64,000 nucleotides of DNA from Adiantum capillus-veneris (lineage: Eukaryota > Streptophyta > Polypodiopsida > Polypodiales > Pteridaceae), in contig CM043959.1 in NCBI GenBank assembly GCA_014529385.2, forward strand, positions 63,875,753-63,939,752. The letters run 5' to 3'. Numbering within the stretch: the stretch's first letter is position 1; the number at the start of each line of letters is the position of its first letter. Positions 32,261 through 42,472 of the stretch are shown here, piece by piece. The notes under the pieces were generated by a model, which was not told where the DNA came from, did not search any database, and saw only the letters and a list, made by a program, of their open reading frames with translations. The position numbers and the translations under genes were made by a program.

Positions 32261-35200
32261 GGTGGGTGACAGGCCCAACACAGATGCCAGTGAGTTATGC
32301 AGGGCATGGGGTAAAGTTAGGGATCAGACGGCACTCATCTTCTTTGATCCAGGTGCCAAAGCCAACTTTATCTCACCAGAGCTAGCTATGAAGCTGGGCA
32401 TCACAGCTGAAGAGATGGGGTACATCGCAGAGGCAGGGTAGGCATGTCCTGGCCACTCAGAGTGTGGTACTCCCATCATTGGAAAACTGCGTCTGCATAT
32501 TCAGTCGTATGTGGACACTGAAGAGTTTTACATCATGCCGCTGGAAGGTTGTGACGCCTTGTTGGGGATCCCGTGGATGTTCCGAGTGCATGGAGTCTTG
32601 GATGCCTACAACAAAAAGATCACTGTACAGCATAGGGGCAAAACTCACATCTTGGATGTAAAGCTTAAAGGAGAGTCAGTTCCTATTGTATCTGCTTCTG
32701 CTATCACTTCTGTAATAAAGAATCATCTTTCTGTGTACTTGATTTTTGCACGTGATGTCTCAGATAGTGATCAGTCAAATTTATCTGTGTTAGATAAAGA
32801 AAGGTCAGCATTTTTGCAAAAGTTTAGTGATTGTTTTTCTGATTCATTACCGTCGCAATTGCCGCCAGAGAGACCTGAGGACCATCGGATAGATTTGGTG
32901 CCAGGGTGTAGCCCACCAAATAGACCTCCCTACAGGGTTAGTGCGGCGCAGCAGAAAGAGATTATGGGCCAGGTTGAGGAGTTATTAGAGAAGGGGCTGA
33001 TTCAGCCTAGTTCTTCACCCTTTTGCTCCCCAGTGCTCCTAGTACAGAAGAAGGATGGCTCATGGCGCATGTGTATTGATTACCGTGCGTTGAATAAGAA
33101 TACCATCAAGAATAGGTTTCCTATTCCTCGCATTGATGATATTCTCGATCGTTTAGAGGGTGCTGCAATTTTCAGCAGGATAGACCCCAAGAGTGGGTAC
33201 CATCAGATTCGTATAAGCCCAGAGGATGTGCACAAGACTGCGTTTAGAACGACATTTGGTCTTTATGAGTTTCTAGTGATGCCGTTTGGGCTAACAAATG
33301 CTACTGCCACGTTCAACAGAATGATGGACCGGATTTTCCGCTCGCATCAACAGTTTGTTGGAACATTCTTCGATGACATGATTGTGTATTCGAAGAATGA
33401 AGAGGAGCATAGGCGTCACTTGACCATTGTGTTCGAAGAGCTGCGCAATCACAGGTTACTTGTCAATCCTAAGAAAAGTGAATTCTTCCTTGAAGAGATC
33501 CACTTTCTGGGCCACATAGTCTCAAAGGATGGTGTTAGAATGGATCCCGCAAAGGTCGAAGCTATCAAGACATGGCCAGACTTGAAGACTGTGAATGATG
33601 TCAGAAGCTTCTTGGGATTGTGTTCCTACTATAGAAGGTTTATCAGAAATTTTGTAGAGATAGCATCGCCTCTTCACGCATTGCAAAAGAAAGAGGTCAC
33701 TTTCAGATGGACCCAAAAAGAGATTTCAGCTTTTAGTCTCTTAAAGGAAAAGTTGACTTCAGATCCAGTTATTGTTTTGCCAGATCTCAGGAAGTCATTT
33801 GTGGTCCAGTGTGACGCGTATGGCAGTAGCATCGGAGCAGTGCTAATGCAAGATGGACGGGTAGTAGCTTATGAAAGCCGAATTTTGCAAGGGCCAGAGA
33901 GGACTATGCAAGTCTATGAGAAAGAGCTCTTGGCCGTTATCCATGCGCTTTCTAGCTGGAAGCACTACCTCTTAGGTGCTGATTTTGTTGTCCAAACAGA
34001 TCATCAGACCTTGCGATACTTCTTGACACAGTCAAAGTTATCCGAAAAGCATATGCGATGGGCAAACATTCTTTCCATGTTCCACTTCTAGATTATGCAT
34101 GTGGAAGGCAAGAAGAATGTTGTGGCTGATGCGTTATCAAGAAAGCCACAAATTTCAGCTGTGTCAATTCCTTATTATCATAAGTTAGATGACATGAAGG
34201 AACAGTATACTGCTGATGAAGATTTTGCAAGGATCTTTGAACAGTTACAAGAGGGGCAACATCATGAGCACTACCTCCTCAGAGATGGTTTTATGATGAT
34301 GCATGGCAGACTTTGTGTCACTAGGCCACTGCGACATAAGGTCATGGAAGAGAGTCATGTCCCACCGTATGCAGGGCATCGTGGCATTGATGCAACAGTT
34401 AAAGCGGTAGAGACTTTCTTCTATTGGCCTACCTTGAGGAGAGATATGGATGCCTTTGTGCGAGCATGCATAGTTTGCCAAAAGGTCAAGTTTGACAGGC
34501 AAAAGGCACCAGGGTTGTTACAACCACTGCCGATTCCGGATAAGCCATGGGAAAGCATTGCTATGGACTTTATCTTTGATCTTCCAAGGACGCCAACAGG
34601 GAATGATGGTATATGGACCATTATCTGCAGGTTCAGCAAGCAAGCCCATTTTATCCCTGTCAGGAAGAAGATAAAATCTGATCAGATGGCACGCCTGTTC
34701 ATGTACAATGTGTTTAAGTACCATGGTATGCCACAATCGATCATCAGTGATCGTGATCCTCGCATGACCAGTTTGTTCTGGAGAGGATTGTTTGAGAACA
34801 TGGGTACTACGCTCAAGTTCTCGTCTTCGTTTCATCCACAAACTGATGGACAGTCAGAAGAGGCCAATTCTACTGTCTTAGATCTGCTGAAATGCTATGT
34901 GTCAGATAATAAGGGCAAGTGGGAACAGTATTTGCCTATGCTTGAGTATGCGTACAATAATACGGTGCATTCGTCTACTGGCAAAGCACCTTTTGAAATT
35001 GTTGAAGGCGGCAAAAAGGTTCCTCCCATTTTGCACACAAAGGACAAGATCTTTGAGGCAGATCGATATGTTGAGAACATGGATGAGATGTATAAGAAGA
35101 TTAAAGTTGCCTTGGAGAAGACTCAGGCAAAACAGAAAAAGGCTGCTGATCGTCACCGTCGTGAATTGCTACTATCACCTGGTGATTGGGTTCTCTTAAG

Positions 35201-35350
35201 GTTCGAAAAGGCAAGGTTAAAGAAGATGAAGGGCAAGGAACGGCTGTTTCCTAAGCTCAACATGCGTTACTATGGGCCTTTTCAAGTGCTTGACAAGATC
35301 AGCGATGTGGCTTACAGGCTGAAATTGCCTGATGAGTCTTCTAAGACCCT
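32261..35350 (+). pseudogene. Chromovirus Pol: protease, RT, RNase H, integrase (broken)
   Basis: Protease: 'ALIFFDPGAKANFI' (~32333), with D-P-G where D-T/S-G is usual; a TAG at about 32440 and a frame change precede 'GCDALLGIPWM' (~32551). RT (~32900-33480): 'QPSSSPFCSPVLLVQKKDGSWRM', 'DYRALNKNT', 'IPRIDDILDRL', 'SGYHQIRI', 'PFGLTNA' and the catalytic box 'FFDDMIVYS', with both aspartates intact. RNase H: 'VVQCDAYGSSIGAVLMQDG' and 'YEKELLAVIHAL'. A TAG at 34089-34091 separates the RNase H end from 'VEGKKNVVADALSR'. Integrase (34360-35330): HHCC zinc finger (H-H ... 'CIVCQ'), catalytic D ('SIAMDFI'), D ('ISDRDPR') and E ('QSEEANSTV'), then 'YYGPFQVLDKISDVAYRLKLP'. The frame is lost at a ~29-bp deletion near 35335. 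Apart from the stops, key residues are conserved, so decay is recent. Confidence 0.93.
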
Positions 35351-35682
35351 TCGTGGGTGATGTACCAGAAGATATGCCAGTTGAGGATCCGCCAGAAGTT
35401 GAGGAACTTGATGAGATCCTGGTACCTGAGCAAGTTTTGGCACATAAGGACAGAAAAGTTAGAGGACAAGTTGCAAGACGCTATTTGGTGAAGCTCAAGA
35501 ACTATCCGCCTATGGATGCAAAGTGGATGGAAGAGCATGAACTGTCAGAGTCACCAAATGTATTGCAGCTTTACCTTGAAGCCTTTGGGTTACAGCCTAC
35601 TTATGCCCCAACCCAACGTTTGCAAAGGAGGGGTAATGATAGAGCTAGTACATCAAATGTACATATGAGTTCAATGCCATAG
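35332..35682 (+). pseudogene. Integrase C-terminal chromodomain
   Basis: Resuming after the deletion, 'SLLRPFVGDVPEDMP' is followed by an acidic linker and a chromodomain: 'EILVPEQVLAHKDRKVRG', 'RRYLVKLKNYPPMDAKWMEE' and 'ELSESPNV'. Chromodomains on Ty3 integrases direct insertion towards modified histone tails. The intact relative at 42473-42910 shows the missing residues before 'SLLRPF' (the conserved SWKIHNAFHV segment). In other frames the region is silent. Confidence 0.88.
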
Positions 35683-35840
35683 ATGGAAATGGCAAAAGTA
35701 TGAAGGCCTCTTAAAGTCATTTGTATCTATGTATGTTACGACCTTTCTTGTGGATACATGCGATGATAAAAGAGTGTTAATAGCACAAGATCATCAATGG
35801 CGTGTATTTATGGTATGCAATCGAGGACGTTTGCGATTTC

Positions 35841-35852
35841 AAAAGGGGGGTA
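35841..35852 (+). promoter_or_regulatory. Chromovirus polypurine tract
   Basis: AAAAGGGGGG followed by TA and the TG of the 3' LTR. About 180 bp of non-coding DNA separate it from the end of the chromodomain frame. Confidence 0.85.
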
Positions 35853-37321
35853 TGTCACGAGGACGTGGCAGTTATTAACCATGTCACAGAGATGTGGCAA
35901 CTGCTAACCTTGGTTGTTGGTTTCTTTCCAATGGGGTTTATTTTATTTGTTTTGAGACCCTCTTTTTGAAGTAGCAAACGGTCGGACATTGTATGGCCAA
36001 TGTGAACGGTAGATTCACCCGCAGACGGGAAGTGGTCGGCAATGGAATTCGTATGGTAAGAGGATGTCTAGGCTCAGAGCAAGATCATATAGGTTCCCCC
36101 GTCGCACTTGGCAAGTTGGTGGATACTAGGAAGTGAACTCAATTAAGGCGTAAAGTCAAGGTGGGACTACCAACAAAAAGTATCCGACAGTTGGGCCACA
36201 TTGCATTTTTGGATGCGGTCCCAATGAGGATAGATAGTCAGAAGACCAGTGGGAGCCCAATGGAAGCATCTCCTAAAATTTAGGGAACTGCTATTTTGGG
36301 CCATGAAATGTGTTCGCGTCATTACCTCCGGTATGACTAGGGGAACATTTTATAACTCTGCTGTGAAGTCAACTGGGCAACCGGTCAAGATATTTTTAAG
36401 CGGCGAACCCGAAACGGGCAAATGCTTGTAAATGCGCCAAGTGTCGAATTTTCATGCACTTTCCTCTTGCAGAAGAAGTGGCGCTGAATTTTATGCTGGG
36501 AGAGGCCTCATTTCAGCTTTTGTCACAGGTTAAGAGCTATGGAGTGCTTCCTTTCCCTCTCATGTACAGTGTGGTGCTAGGAGTGATGCCTTGCACACTA
36601 CACACTGCTCTCTCTCCCCTACGTGCAGTTATGTGATGCCCCACAAGAGGGCTACTCATTTGACTGATGTACAGTTGTGTGGGTTCATGCTTTTGTGCTG
36701 AGGCAAGAGTCTCCTTGAGCAGGAACAGGGGTAGCTAGCTGCTGCTCCAAAGCAGGCACTGGTGAGGGTCATAACCTCACCATACAGGTGCAAAATCAGC
36801 GCTGTGTATGCGCTGTATATTTACTGTTTTTCAGCCATACGGATCATTGGGAATCGTGTCCCACTGGCAAAGGACAGTTAGGGGACTGTTTGGGGCTGAA
36901 AACAGGGCAAAAACCAGTAAATACAGTGTGCTGAATTTACTGTTTTTGGACAGGAATCAGAGGGTATACGACAGTGCAAGCGAGTTCCAGCAGGGGAATT
37001 GGTTTCGCGCAAGTTTTGGGGCTGTTATGTTGCCGAAATTTGGCCAAATCAAATGGTATCTAGGTGGATACACGTGAAGGATTCCCAGGACCTTACCTTG
37101 TAATTTACCCTCCTAAAGAATAAAGAAATACCGAAAGGGGCGCCAATTTTGGGGCCTACAGGTTGTCGGCGTCTGCTCGGAGCATTCTAGCTTCCGAGCC
37201 GTGTGTGTATTCAAGTGTTAACTCCCGTGGCAGGTTCTCTTTGCAAAGTGCTCTGTGTGTGTGTATAAAGTAAAGAATTTTGCGTGAAAGCCAACGCCTA
37301 CCGCCCTACGGGCCGGTTGTA
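35853..37321 (+). repeat. 3' LTR of chromovirus
   Basis: It begins TGTCACGAGGACG and ends GGGCCGGTTGTA, followed by the target duplication GCATT. The terminal dinucleotide is TA rather than CA, a C-to-T change relative to the 5' LTR. Confidence 0.95.
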
Positions 37322-37410
37322 GCATTAATCAGAAATAGGGTGGCAACCTGTGGGCAGGGCGGCAATCACCAGGAAAAAAAGCGGCCATAACTGCAGCGTG
37401 GAGCCGCCCT

Positions 37411-37474
<64 letters not shown>

Positions 37475-38463
37475 ATCATGATTAGTGGATGAACAGCCTG
37501 GTCGAAAGAGGATCAGTAAGCGCAGGTAGAGGAGTCGTGAAGCTGAGCCAGTCGGGTGGAGGTAGACCACCAAGCAGAGGGCTGTACACACACAGTCACG
37601 GAGGGAAATTGCGCCTGTTTGTGGGTGTTGATGTATGCAAGCAGTCCGGTGCAGGTGTAATTTCGGAAAAGGGAAAATTTGCAAGCTATTCAAGAGATCC
37701 GAACTCACAGGCTCTGAAAAAACACTCGCAGGAATTGAGGAAATACATGCAGGTATCATTTCAGAGAGCGACACACATAGGTTCTTAGGGCATCGCATAT
37801 ACTTTTTGGAGACAGATGTTTATGAGCAGGTCGCTACACCCGACTGCAAGAATAGGACATAATAGCGTTTTTCTTGTGTGTACAACCTTGCACAGCAGGT
37901 TCGTAAGGAAGAGCGTAGAAGCCTTTTGTTGAGAAGGGCATGAGTTCCTTTGCCTGTATAGTTTGGGCTGCCCACTGAGGCTATTAAGCTGAGAAGCTTT
38001 GAATGAGGATTTTGGTCCGAAAACCCATGTTTTGTAGGACTACAGATGAGCCTTCTTGAAGCTTGTGGCAGGCATTTTACATATGCTGTCTGGGATCTTG
38101 ATTATATGCTCAATCCCTTATGTACATGATTGTGGACTTTGGCAGCTCTTATGTACGCATGGCTGTGGGACTCTTTGGTAGTGAATACAGCCTTGTATGG
38201 CTGCTTGTTTTATGAAGTTATGCTGAGGGCTACGCAGGTTGAGGGAGCTCACCCTCTTATGTACAGACTTATGTGAATTTCTGCTGAGCCGGGCAGCTAT
38301 ACAGCCGGCAAGAGTTTTGTGTAAGGCTTGAGGCCTTTCAGTCTCTTTACCAGGTAGTTATTACAGATGCTTTCAGTGGCGTTTAGGTTGTTTCTTTCCG
38401 ACGGTGTGGTGTTGCCATAGAGGCTATAGAGGCATTAGTGTTTCGTTCCGCTTGTGCTTCACA
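37322..38463 (+). repeat. Left LTR of outer element, second part
   Basis: It resumes at the GCATT duplication and aligns with 40881-42028. It contains a GA microsatellite (37414-37473) and ends GTGCTTCACA before the primer-binding site. The ~200-bp stretch after the GA tract is open in places on the + strand but matches no known protein. Confidence 0.85.
37414..37473. repeat. (GA)n microsatellite in left LTR
   Basis: About 30 GA units. The homologous tract in the right LTR (40973-41041) is about nine bases longer, showing slippage since the LTRs were copied. Confidence 0.95.
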
Positions 38464-38469
38464 TCGTTT

Positions 38470-38497
38470 TGGTGCCCCACTCAGGATCGGGCTCACG
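38470..38497 (+). promoter_or_regulatory. Candidate primer-binding site of outer element
   Basis: TGGTGCCCCACTCAGGATCG starts six bases after the LTR end, and GGCTCACG follows. The order TGG-acceptor-like-(G)GATCG resembles the complement of a tRNA 3' half extending into the T arm, longer than the usual 12-18 bases. Pairing of the T-stem part is imperfect, so only the TGGTGCCCC part should be taken as firm. Confidence 0.6.
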
Positions 38498-38539
38498 TAC
38501 CTTCAGTTTACAATGGTCATATGCAACAGCTGATCCACT

Positions 38540-38932
38540 ATGGATAAGACTACAAGCCGATTCTTCACAGGTAGTCGAAATGAGGATGTAGTGGCATGGT
38601 TTCGCCTTGTGGAGTCAGAATGCATGCAATTGGGGATTTATGACGATGAATTGCAAGCCAATTATGCATGGCAAGGGCTTCTTTACTATGCCTGCTACCT
38701 ATATTCCCTGTTATCTGAGGAGGCACAATGGAGTTGGCAAAGCATGAAAAGCGCTCTTTTCCTCGCTTTATATTATCCTCCAGAGTTTTTTTGTGACTTT
38801 GAGAATGGTGGTCTTTTCGTGGAGTCTTGGAGAGAGTTGCAGGCACAGTATTGGAAGAGTTTGGAGACTTCGGCATTTCAGGAATGCTTGTCACGTAAAG
38901 GGTTGGTTTTGATATGCATGCTGGCATTGTGA
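38540..38932 (+). CDS. Gag-like protein of outer element
   Basis: ATG 38540 opens a 130-codon frame with the layout of a retrotransposon Gag capsid N-half: 'FFTGSRNEDVVAWFRLVES', 'QANYAWQGLLYYACYLYSLL', 'WSWQSMKSALFLALYYP' and 'WRELQAQYW'. Gag proteins of this type assemble virus-like particles. There is no zinc knuckle. The frame ends at TGA 38930, and coding continues in another frame from at least 38914, so a frameshift (mutational or programmed) joins the two. Gag-only elements are known in plants as non-autonomous families that can still package themselves. Confidence 0.6.
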   Translation: MDKTTSRFFTGSRNEDVVAWFRLVESECMQLGIYDDELQANYAWQGLLYYACYLYSLLSEEAQWSWQSMKSALFLALYYPPEFFCDFENGGLFVESWRELQAQYWKSLETSAFQECLSRKGLVLICMLAL

Positions 38933-39844
38933 CACTTGATGGTGTAAGTTATGAAAGCGACAAAGAAGCTTTTGCATGTAGTGATGGTGGGGAAAGTGTT
39001 GATGATGAGGAAAAGTCTACAGAGAGCATGAGCGACTTCTCAACAGGTGGAGATAATATGGGGGTACTGCACGAAGAGGCAAGTGGTTTATCTGTTTTGG
39101 AAGGTATGTATGATGTTGTCTATGAGGATGCTTTGGAGCTTGCATCACAGCAAGAGGGAGAGCAAGGTCTTGTTTCTCATGAGAAATGTCTGCAACCAGT
39201 AGCAGAGAAGAGTGGGAATGCTTCAGTTGAAGAGGTTATGAGTTTTTGTGATGGTGAGAGTGTATGCGAGGATGGGGTACAGGTTGAGAGTTTCTTTGAT
39301 AATGGAGTTGATGATATTGGGTTTTTTGATAGCCTCATGCCTGAAGCAGCAGATCATGTATCGTTCTCTTCTTCTTTTGATACTTGTATGCCGGAGAATA
39401 TTACTTGTGAGTTTTTTGATTGTCTGTTGGATGAAGAAGTACCTCTTGCGGACATTATAGATGCTCCAAAGGAAAAAGATGCTGGTGCAGATGCTTCCAA
39501 TATTCAAGGGCTTTGTATGCCTCTTTGCAAGGATAACTGCTTTTCAATGCCTTGTGAAGGCTGCTTCTTTTGCCCATAATGATGATACAGGTGCTTTCAA
39601 GACTGTGGAGTGCAATACGCCCTATGTTAGCCCAAATATGGATTTTTGTGCAGAGAATAATCAAAAAGCAAGTTTTATGATGCACCTACAGGTCTATGGC
39701 AAACTTCTTAATGGTTTTTTTGGTACAAGGCTACTAGGTGTCGTATATATTGTTTTGTCATGGGAGCTAAGTGGAGCCTTAGTGAAGTTTTTGATGTATG
39801 GAATACGAAGTGTTTTTGTGTGGGATCCCGGTGGGACCTTATGA
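38914..39844 (+). CDS. Acidic, Cys-containing protein of outer element, unknown function
   Basis: From ATG 38914 a 221-codon frame is very rich in Asp, Glu and Ser ('SDGGESVDDEEKSTESMSD', 'FFDNGVDDIGFFDSLMPEA') and ends in a Cys cluster 'CKDNCFSMPCEGCFFCP'. A second open frame (39461-39844) overlaps and continues with a hydrophobic C-terminus containing 'YIVLSWELSGALVKFLMYG'. No protease D-S/T-G, RT or integrase motif is present. It may be the degenerate rest of a Gag-Pol linker or an element-specific protein; I do not recognise it. Confidence 0.4.
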
Positions 39845-40049
39845 GCATCTGCTATTGTTGCTGCTGAGCATGAATGCTCTAGCAGACTAGGGGGGGTTGG
39901 CAAACTATGTCAGGTGGTTTTTTGCGTGAGTAGAAAGCTAATCTCTCACACGGAAATGCTTGTCACATCGCCTCTTGTACATGTGTGCATAGCGTGTTGC
40001 ACCTTGGAAGCAGTTTGTAGAAGCATCTGTACAAAGGCTTGATTTTGTC

Positions 40050-40640
40050 ATGCTTGTTTGCTGGTGTAGGTTGAGGGGACTAGAAACAAACCCTTTCGTC
40101 GGCTGTGCCTTGGTGGCTATGTATGCCAAGTGTGGTGCTCTCTCGAAGGCACAAGGTGTGCTTCAGGAGCTCGCTTCAAGAGACATTTCTGCTTGGAATG
40201 CACTGATTGTAGGATACACACAACAGGGCCAAGGGAAGGAAGCACTAGACTGTTTCGATTGCATGCCGAGTGAGGGCATCTTTCTAGATGTTGCGACGCT
40301 TTCTTGTGTTCTTAATGCTTGCAGTCATTTAGGACTTGTTGAGGAGGGTCATGCATTGTTTATGGATATGGGTACCAAATATGGTTTTAGACCAAATTTC
40401 GAGTGTTATTCCTGCATGATTGATTTTTGTGAGCGTTTGGGGCACCTTGAGAAGGCAGAGAACTGATCCAACAGGTATCCTGTCCTAATTTCTCTGCAAC
40501 TCGGCATGCTTTGTTGGGCGCTTGTCAGAAATGGGGAGATGTAACTACAGGGGAATGGGCCTTTAAACAGGCAGTTGAACTCAATAAATGTGATGGGCCT
40601 GCTTATGTTCTCGTGGCCGATCTCTATGCAGCTTCTGGCC
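40050..40640 (+). pseudogene. PPR (E-class) gene fragment inside right LTR
   Basis: Better preserved than the left copy: 138 codons open from 40050 to 40466. It reads 'RGLETNPFVGCALVAMYAK', 'AWNALIVGYTQQGQGKEALD' and 'CVLNACSHLGLVEEGHALF', about three PPR motifs of the P-L-S type. The frame breaks at AGAACTGATCC (~40460) by one missing base, and the E motif 'ALLGACQKWGDVTTGEWAFK' plus 'AYVLVADLYAASGL' follows in another frame to about 40640. The same break in both LTRs means it existed before the last transposition. In its host gene this segment would belong to an organelle RNA-processing or editing factor. Confidence 0.82.
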
Positions 40641-40969
40641 TGTTCATTGTCTTAAGGGTTGGCGCAAATGTGGAAATATAACGTATGGCCGACTATAATT
40701 ATGGACAGCCGCCATCGAACCATAAGGGGGTGTGCCTTCTTCTGAAAAGAGAGCGGGTACAGCACGTGGGCTGCATGGGGGGATGAGAAAACCAGAGCCG
40801 TGAAGGGCTGTAAACACGGGCCCAACTGTCACAAATCGGAGAAAAGGGGGGGGGGCGCCTGTTTTGGAGGGAGGCTGCTGGCATTAATCAGAAATAGGGT
40901 GGCAACCTGTGGGCAGGGTGGCAATCACGAGGAAAAAAAGCGGCCATAACTGCAGCGTGGAGCCGCCCT

Positions 40970-40972
<3 letters not shown>

Positions 40973-41041
<69 letters not shown>
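40973..41041. repeat. (GA)n microsatellite in right LTR
   Basis: About 34 GA units at the position homologous to 37414-37473. Confidence 0.95.
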
Positions 41042-41045
<4 letters not shown>

Positions 41046-42028
41046 TGATTAGTGGATGAACAGCCTGGTCGAAAGAGGATCAGTAAGCATAGAGGAGTTG
41101 TGAAGCTGAGCCAGTCGGGTGGAGGTAGAACCACCAAGCAGAGGGCTGTACACACACAGGCACGGAGGGAAATTGCGCCTGTTTGTGGGTGTTGATGTAC
41201 GCAAGCAGTCCGGTGCAGGTGAAAGTTGGGAAAAGGGAAAATTTGCAAGCTATTCAAGAGATCCGAACTCACAGGCTCTGAAAAAACACTTGCAGGAATT
41301 GAGGAAATACATGTAGGTATCATTTCAGAGAGCGACACACATAGGTTCTTAGGGCATCGCATATACTTTTTGGAGACAGATGTTTATGAGCAGGTCGCTA
41401 CACCCGACTGCAAGAATAGGACATAATAGCCTTTTTCTTGTGTGTACAACCTTGCACAGCAGGTTCGTAAGGAAGAGCGTAGAAGCCTTTTGTTGAGTAG
41501 GGCATGAGTTGCTTTGCCTGTACAGTTTGGGCTGCCCACTGAGGCTATTCAGCTGAGAAGCTTTCAATGAGGATTTTGGTCCGAGAACCCATGTTTTGTA
41601 GGACTGCAGATCAGCCTTCTTGAAGCTTGTGGCAGGCATTTTACATATGCTGTCTGGGCGCTTGATTATATGCTCAATCCCTTATGTACATGATTGTGGA
41701 CTTTGGCAGCTCTTATGTACGCATGGCTGTGGGACTCTTTGGTAGTGAATTCAGCCTTGTATGGCTGCTTGTTTTGTGAAGTTATGCTGAGGGCTACTCA
41801 AGGTTGAGGGAGCTCACCCTCTTATGTACAGACTTATGTGAATTTCTGCTGAGCCGGGCAGCTATACAGCCGGCAAGAGTTCTGTGTAAGGCTTGAGGCC
41901 TTTCAATCTCTTTACCAGGTAGTTATTACAGATGCTTTCAGTGGCGTTTAGGTTGTTTCTTTCCGACGGTGTGGTGTTGCCATAGAGGCTATAGAGGCAT
42001 TGGTGTTTTGTTCCGCTTGCGCTTCACA

Positions 42029-42472
42029 ACGTCATCGTTTGCATGATTGCCATACATGCTTACAGCTAAGGTGGTGTATTGAACACCTTGTCAACACATG
42101 TATGACACATACATACTTACGGTCGACATATTGTTAACACATGTATGCTCAAATCTGTGAAACCTGTTCCAATGACTCGGTGGAAATAGTCACACTTCAT
42201 CATTGCTGTCTCATAGAGTCAACTTCCAAGTACATGTCCGATCGAGTAACATACGGCATAACAAACCAACATTTTCTAATGCAGTTACAACATGTATTCA
42301 TTTCATAGAAGTTATCAGTGTACTCTTGACAACTTATTTCTAAAGCACTGATTCCAATATGGACACAAGAAGTGGTAGCGTGTACATCATCTCTTCCATG
42401 AGCATTTGTCACATTGACAGTTCGTTGCTCCTTTGAGATGTTTGGGGTTGAGGTAGGTTGCAAACCAAATAC
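42029..42472. other. Spacer between outer LTR element and chromovirus fragment
   Basis: It begins with the ACGT target duplication. It contains the direct repeat TTAACACATGTATG / TCAACACATGTATG (~42091, 42133). No gene recognised. Confidence 0.5.

Larger units (their letters stand above)
29140..37321 (+). mobile_element. Full-length Ty3/gypsy chromovirus (inserted in outer LTR)
   Basis: The 8,182-bp element carries 5' LTR 29140-30620, primer-binding site at 30621, gag, protease, RT, RNase H, integrase, chromodomain, polypurine tract 35841-35850 and 3' LTR 35853-37321. The 5-bp target duplication GCATT sits at 29135-29139 and 37322-37326. The empty target (GCATTAATCAG) is preserved at 40881 in the sister LTR. 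The domain order PR-RT-RH-INT-chromodomain defines a chromovirus. All coding parts are recognisable, but at least five in-frame stops and a ~29-bp deletion make this copy non-functional. The LTRs are very similar to each other, so the insertion is fairly recent. Confidence 0.95.
28075..42028 (+). mobile_element. Non-autonomous LTR retrotransposon with PPR-carrying LTRs (interrupted by a chromovirus)
   Basis: Two near-identical direct repeats start TGTTAGGTGG / TGTCAGGTGG and end CTTCACA. They enclose a 1.44-kb internal region (38464-39907). The right LTR is 2,121 bp; the left one is the same but split by an 8.2-kb insertion at 29140-37321. A candidate primer-binding site (TGGTGCCCCACTC) follows the left LTR by six bases, and a GGGGGGG run lies eleven bases before the right LTR. 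The 4-bp sequence ACGT flanks both ends (28071-28074; 42029-42032), or AACGT if one terminal A is shared. The internal region encodes a Gag-like protein and an acidic protein but no protease, RT or integrase, so mobilisation would need enzymes from another element. Each LTR carries a PPR gene fragment. Confidence 0.85.
39908..42028 (+). repeat. Right LTR of outer element (2,121 bp)
   Basis: Intact copy running from TGTCAGGTGG to GCGCTTCACA. It contains the PPR fragment (40050-40640), a G10 run at 40846-40855, the unoccupied chromovirus target at 40881, and a (GA)n tract at 40973-41041. It is followed by ACGT, matching the left flank. Confidence 0.88.

Noticed and set aside
28075-42028. Simple segmental duplication of a PPR locus
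   Set aside because: TG...CA type termini, ACGT flanks, a primer-binding-like site and a Gag-like internal frame fit an LTR element better.
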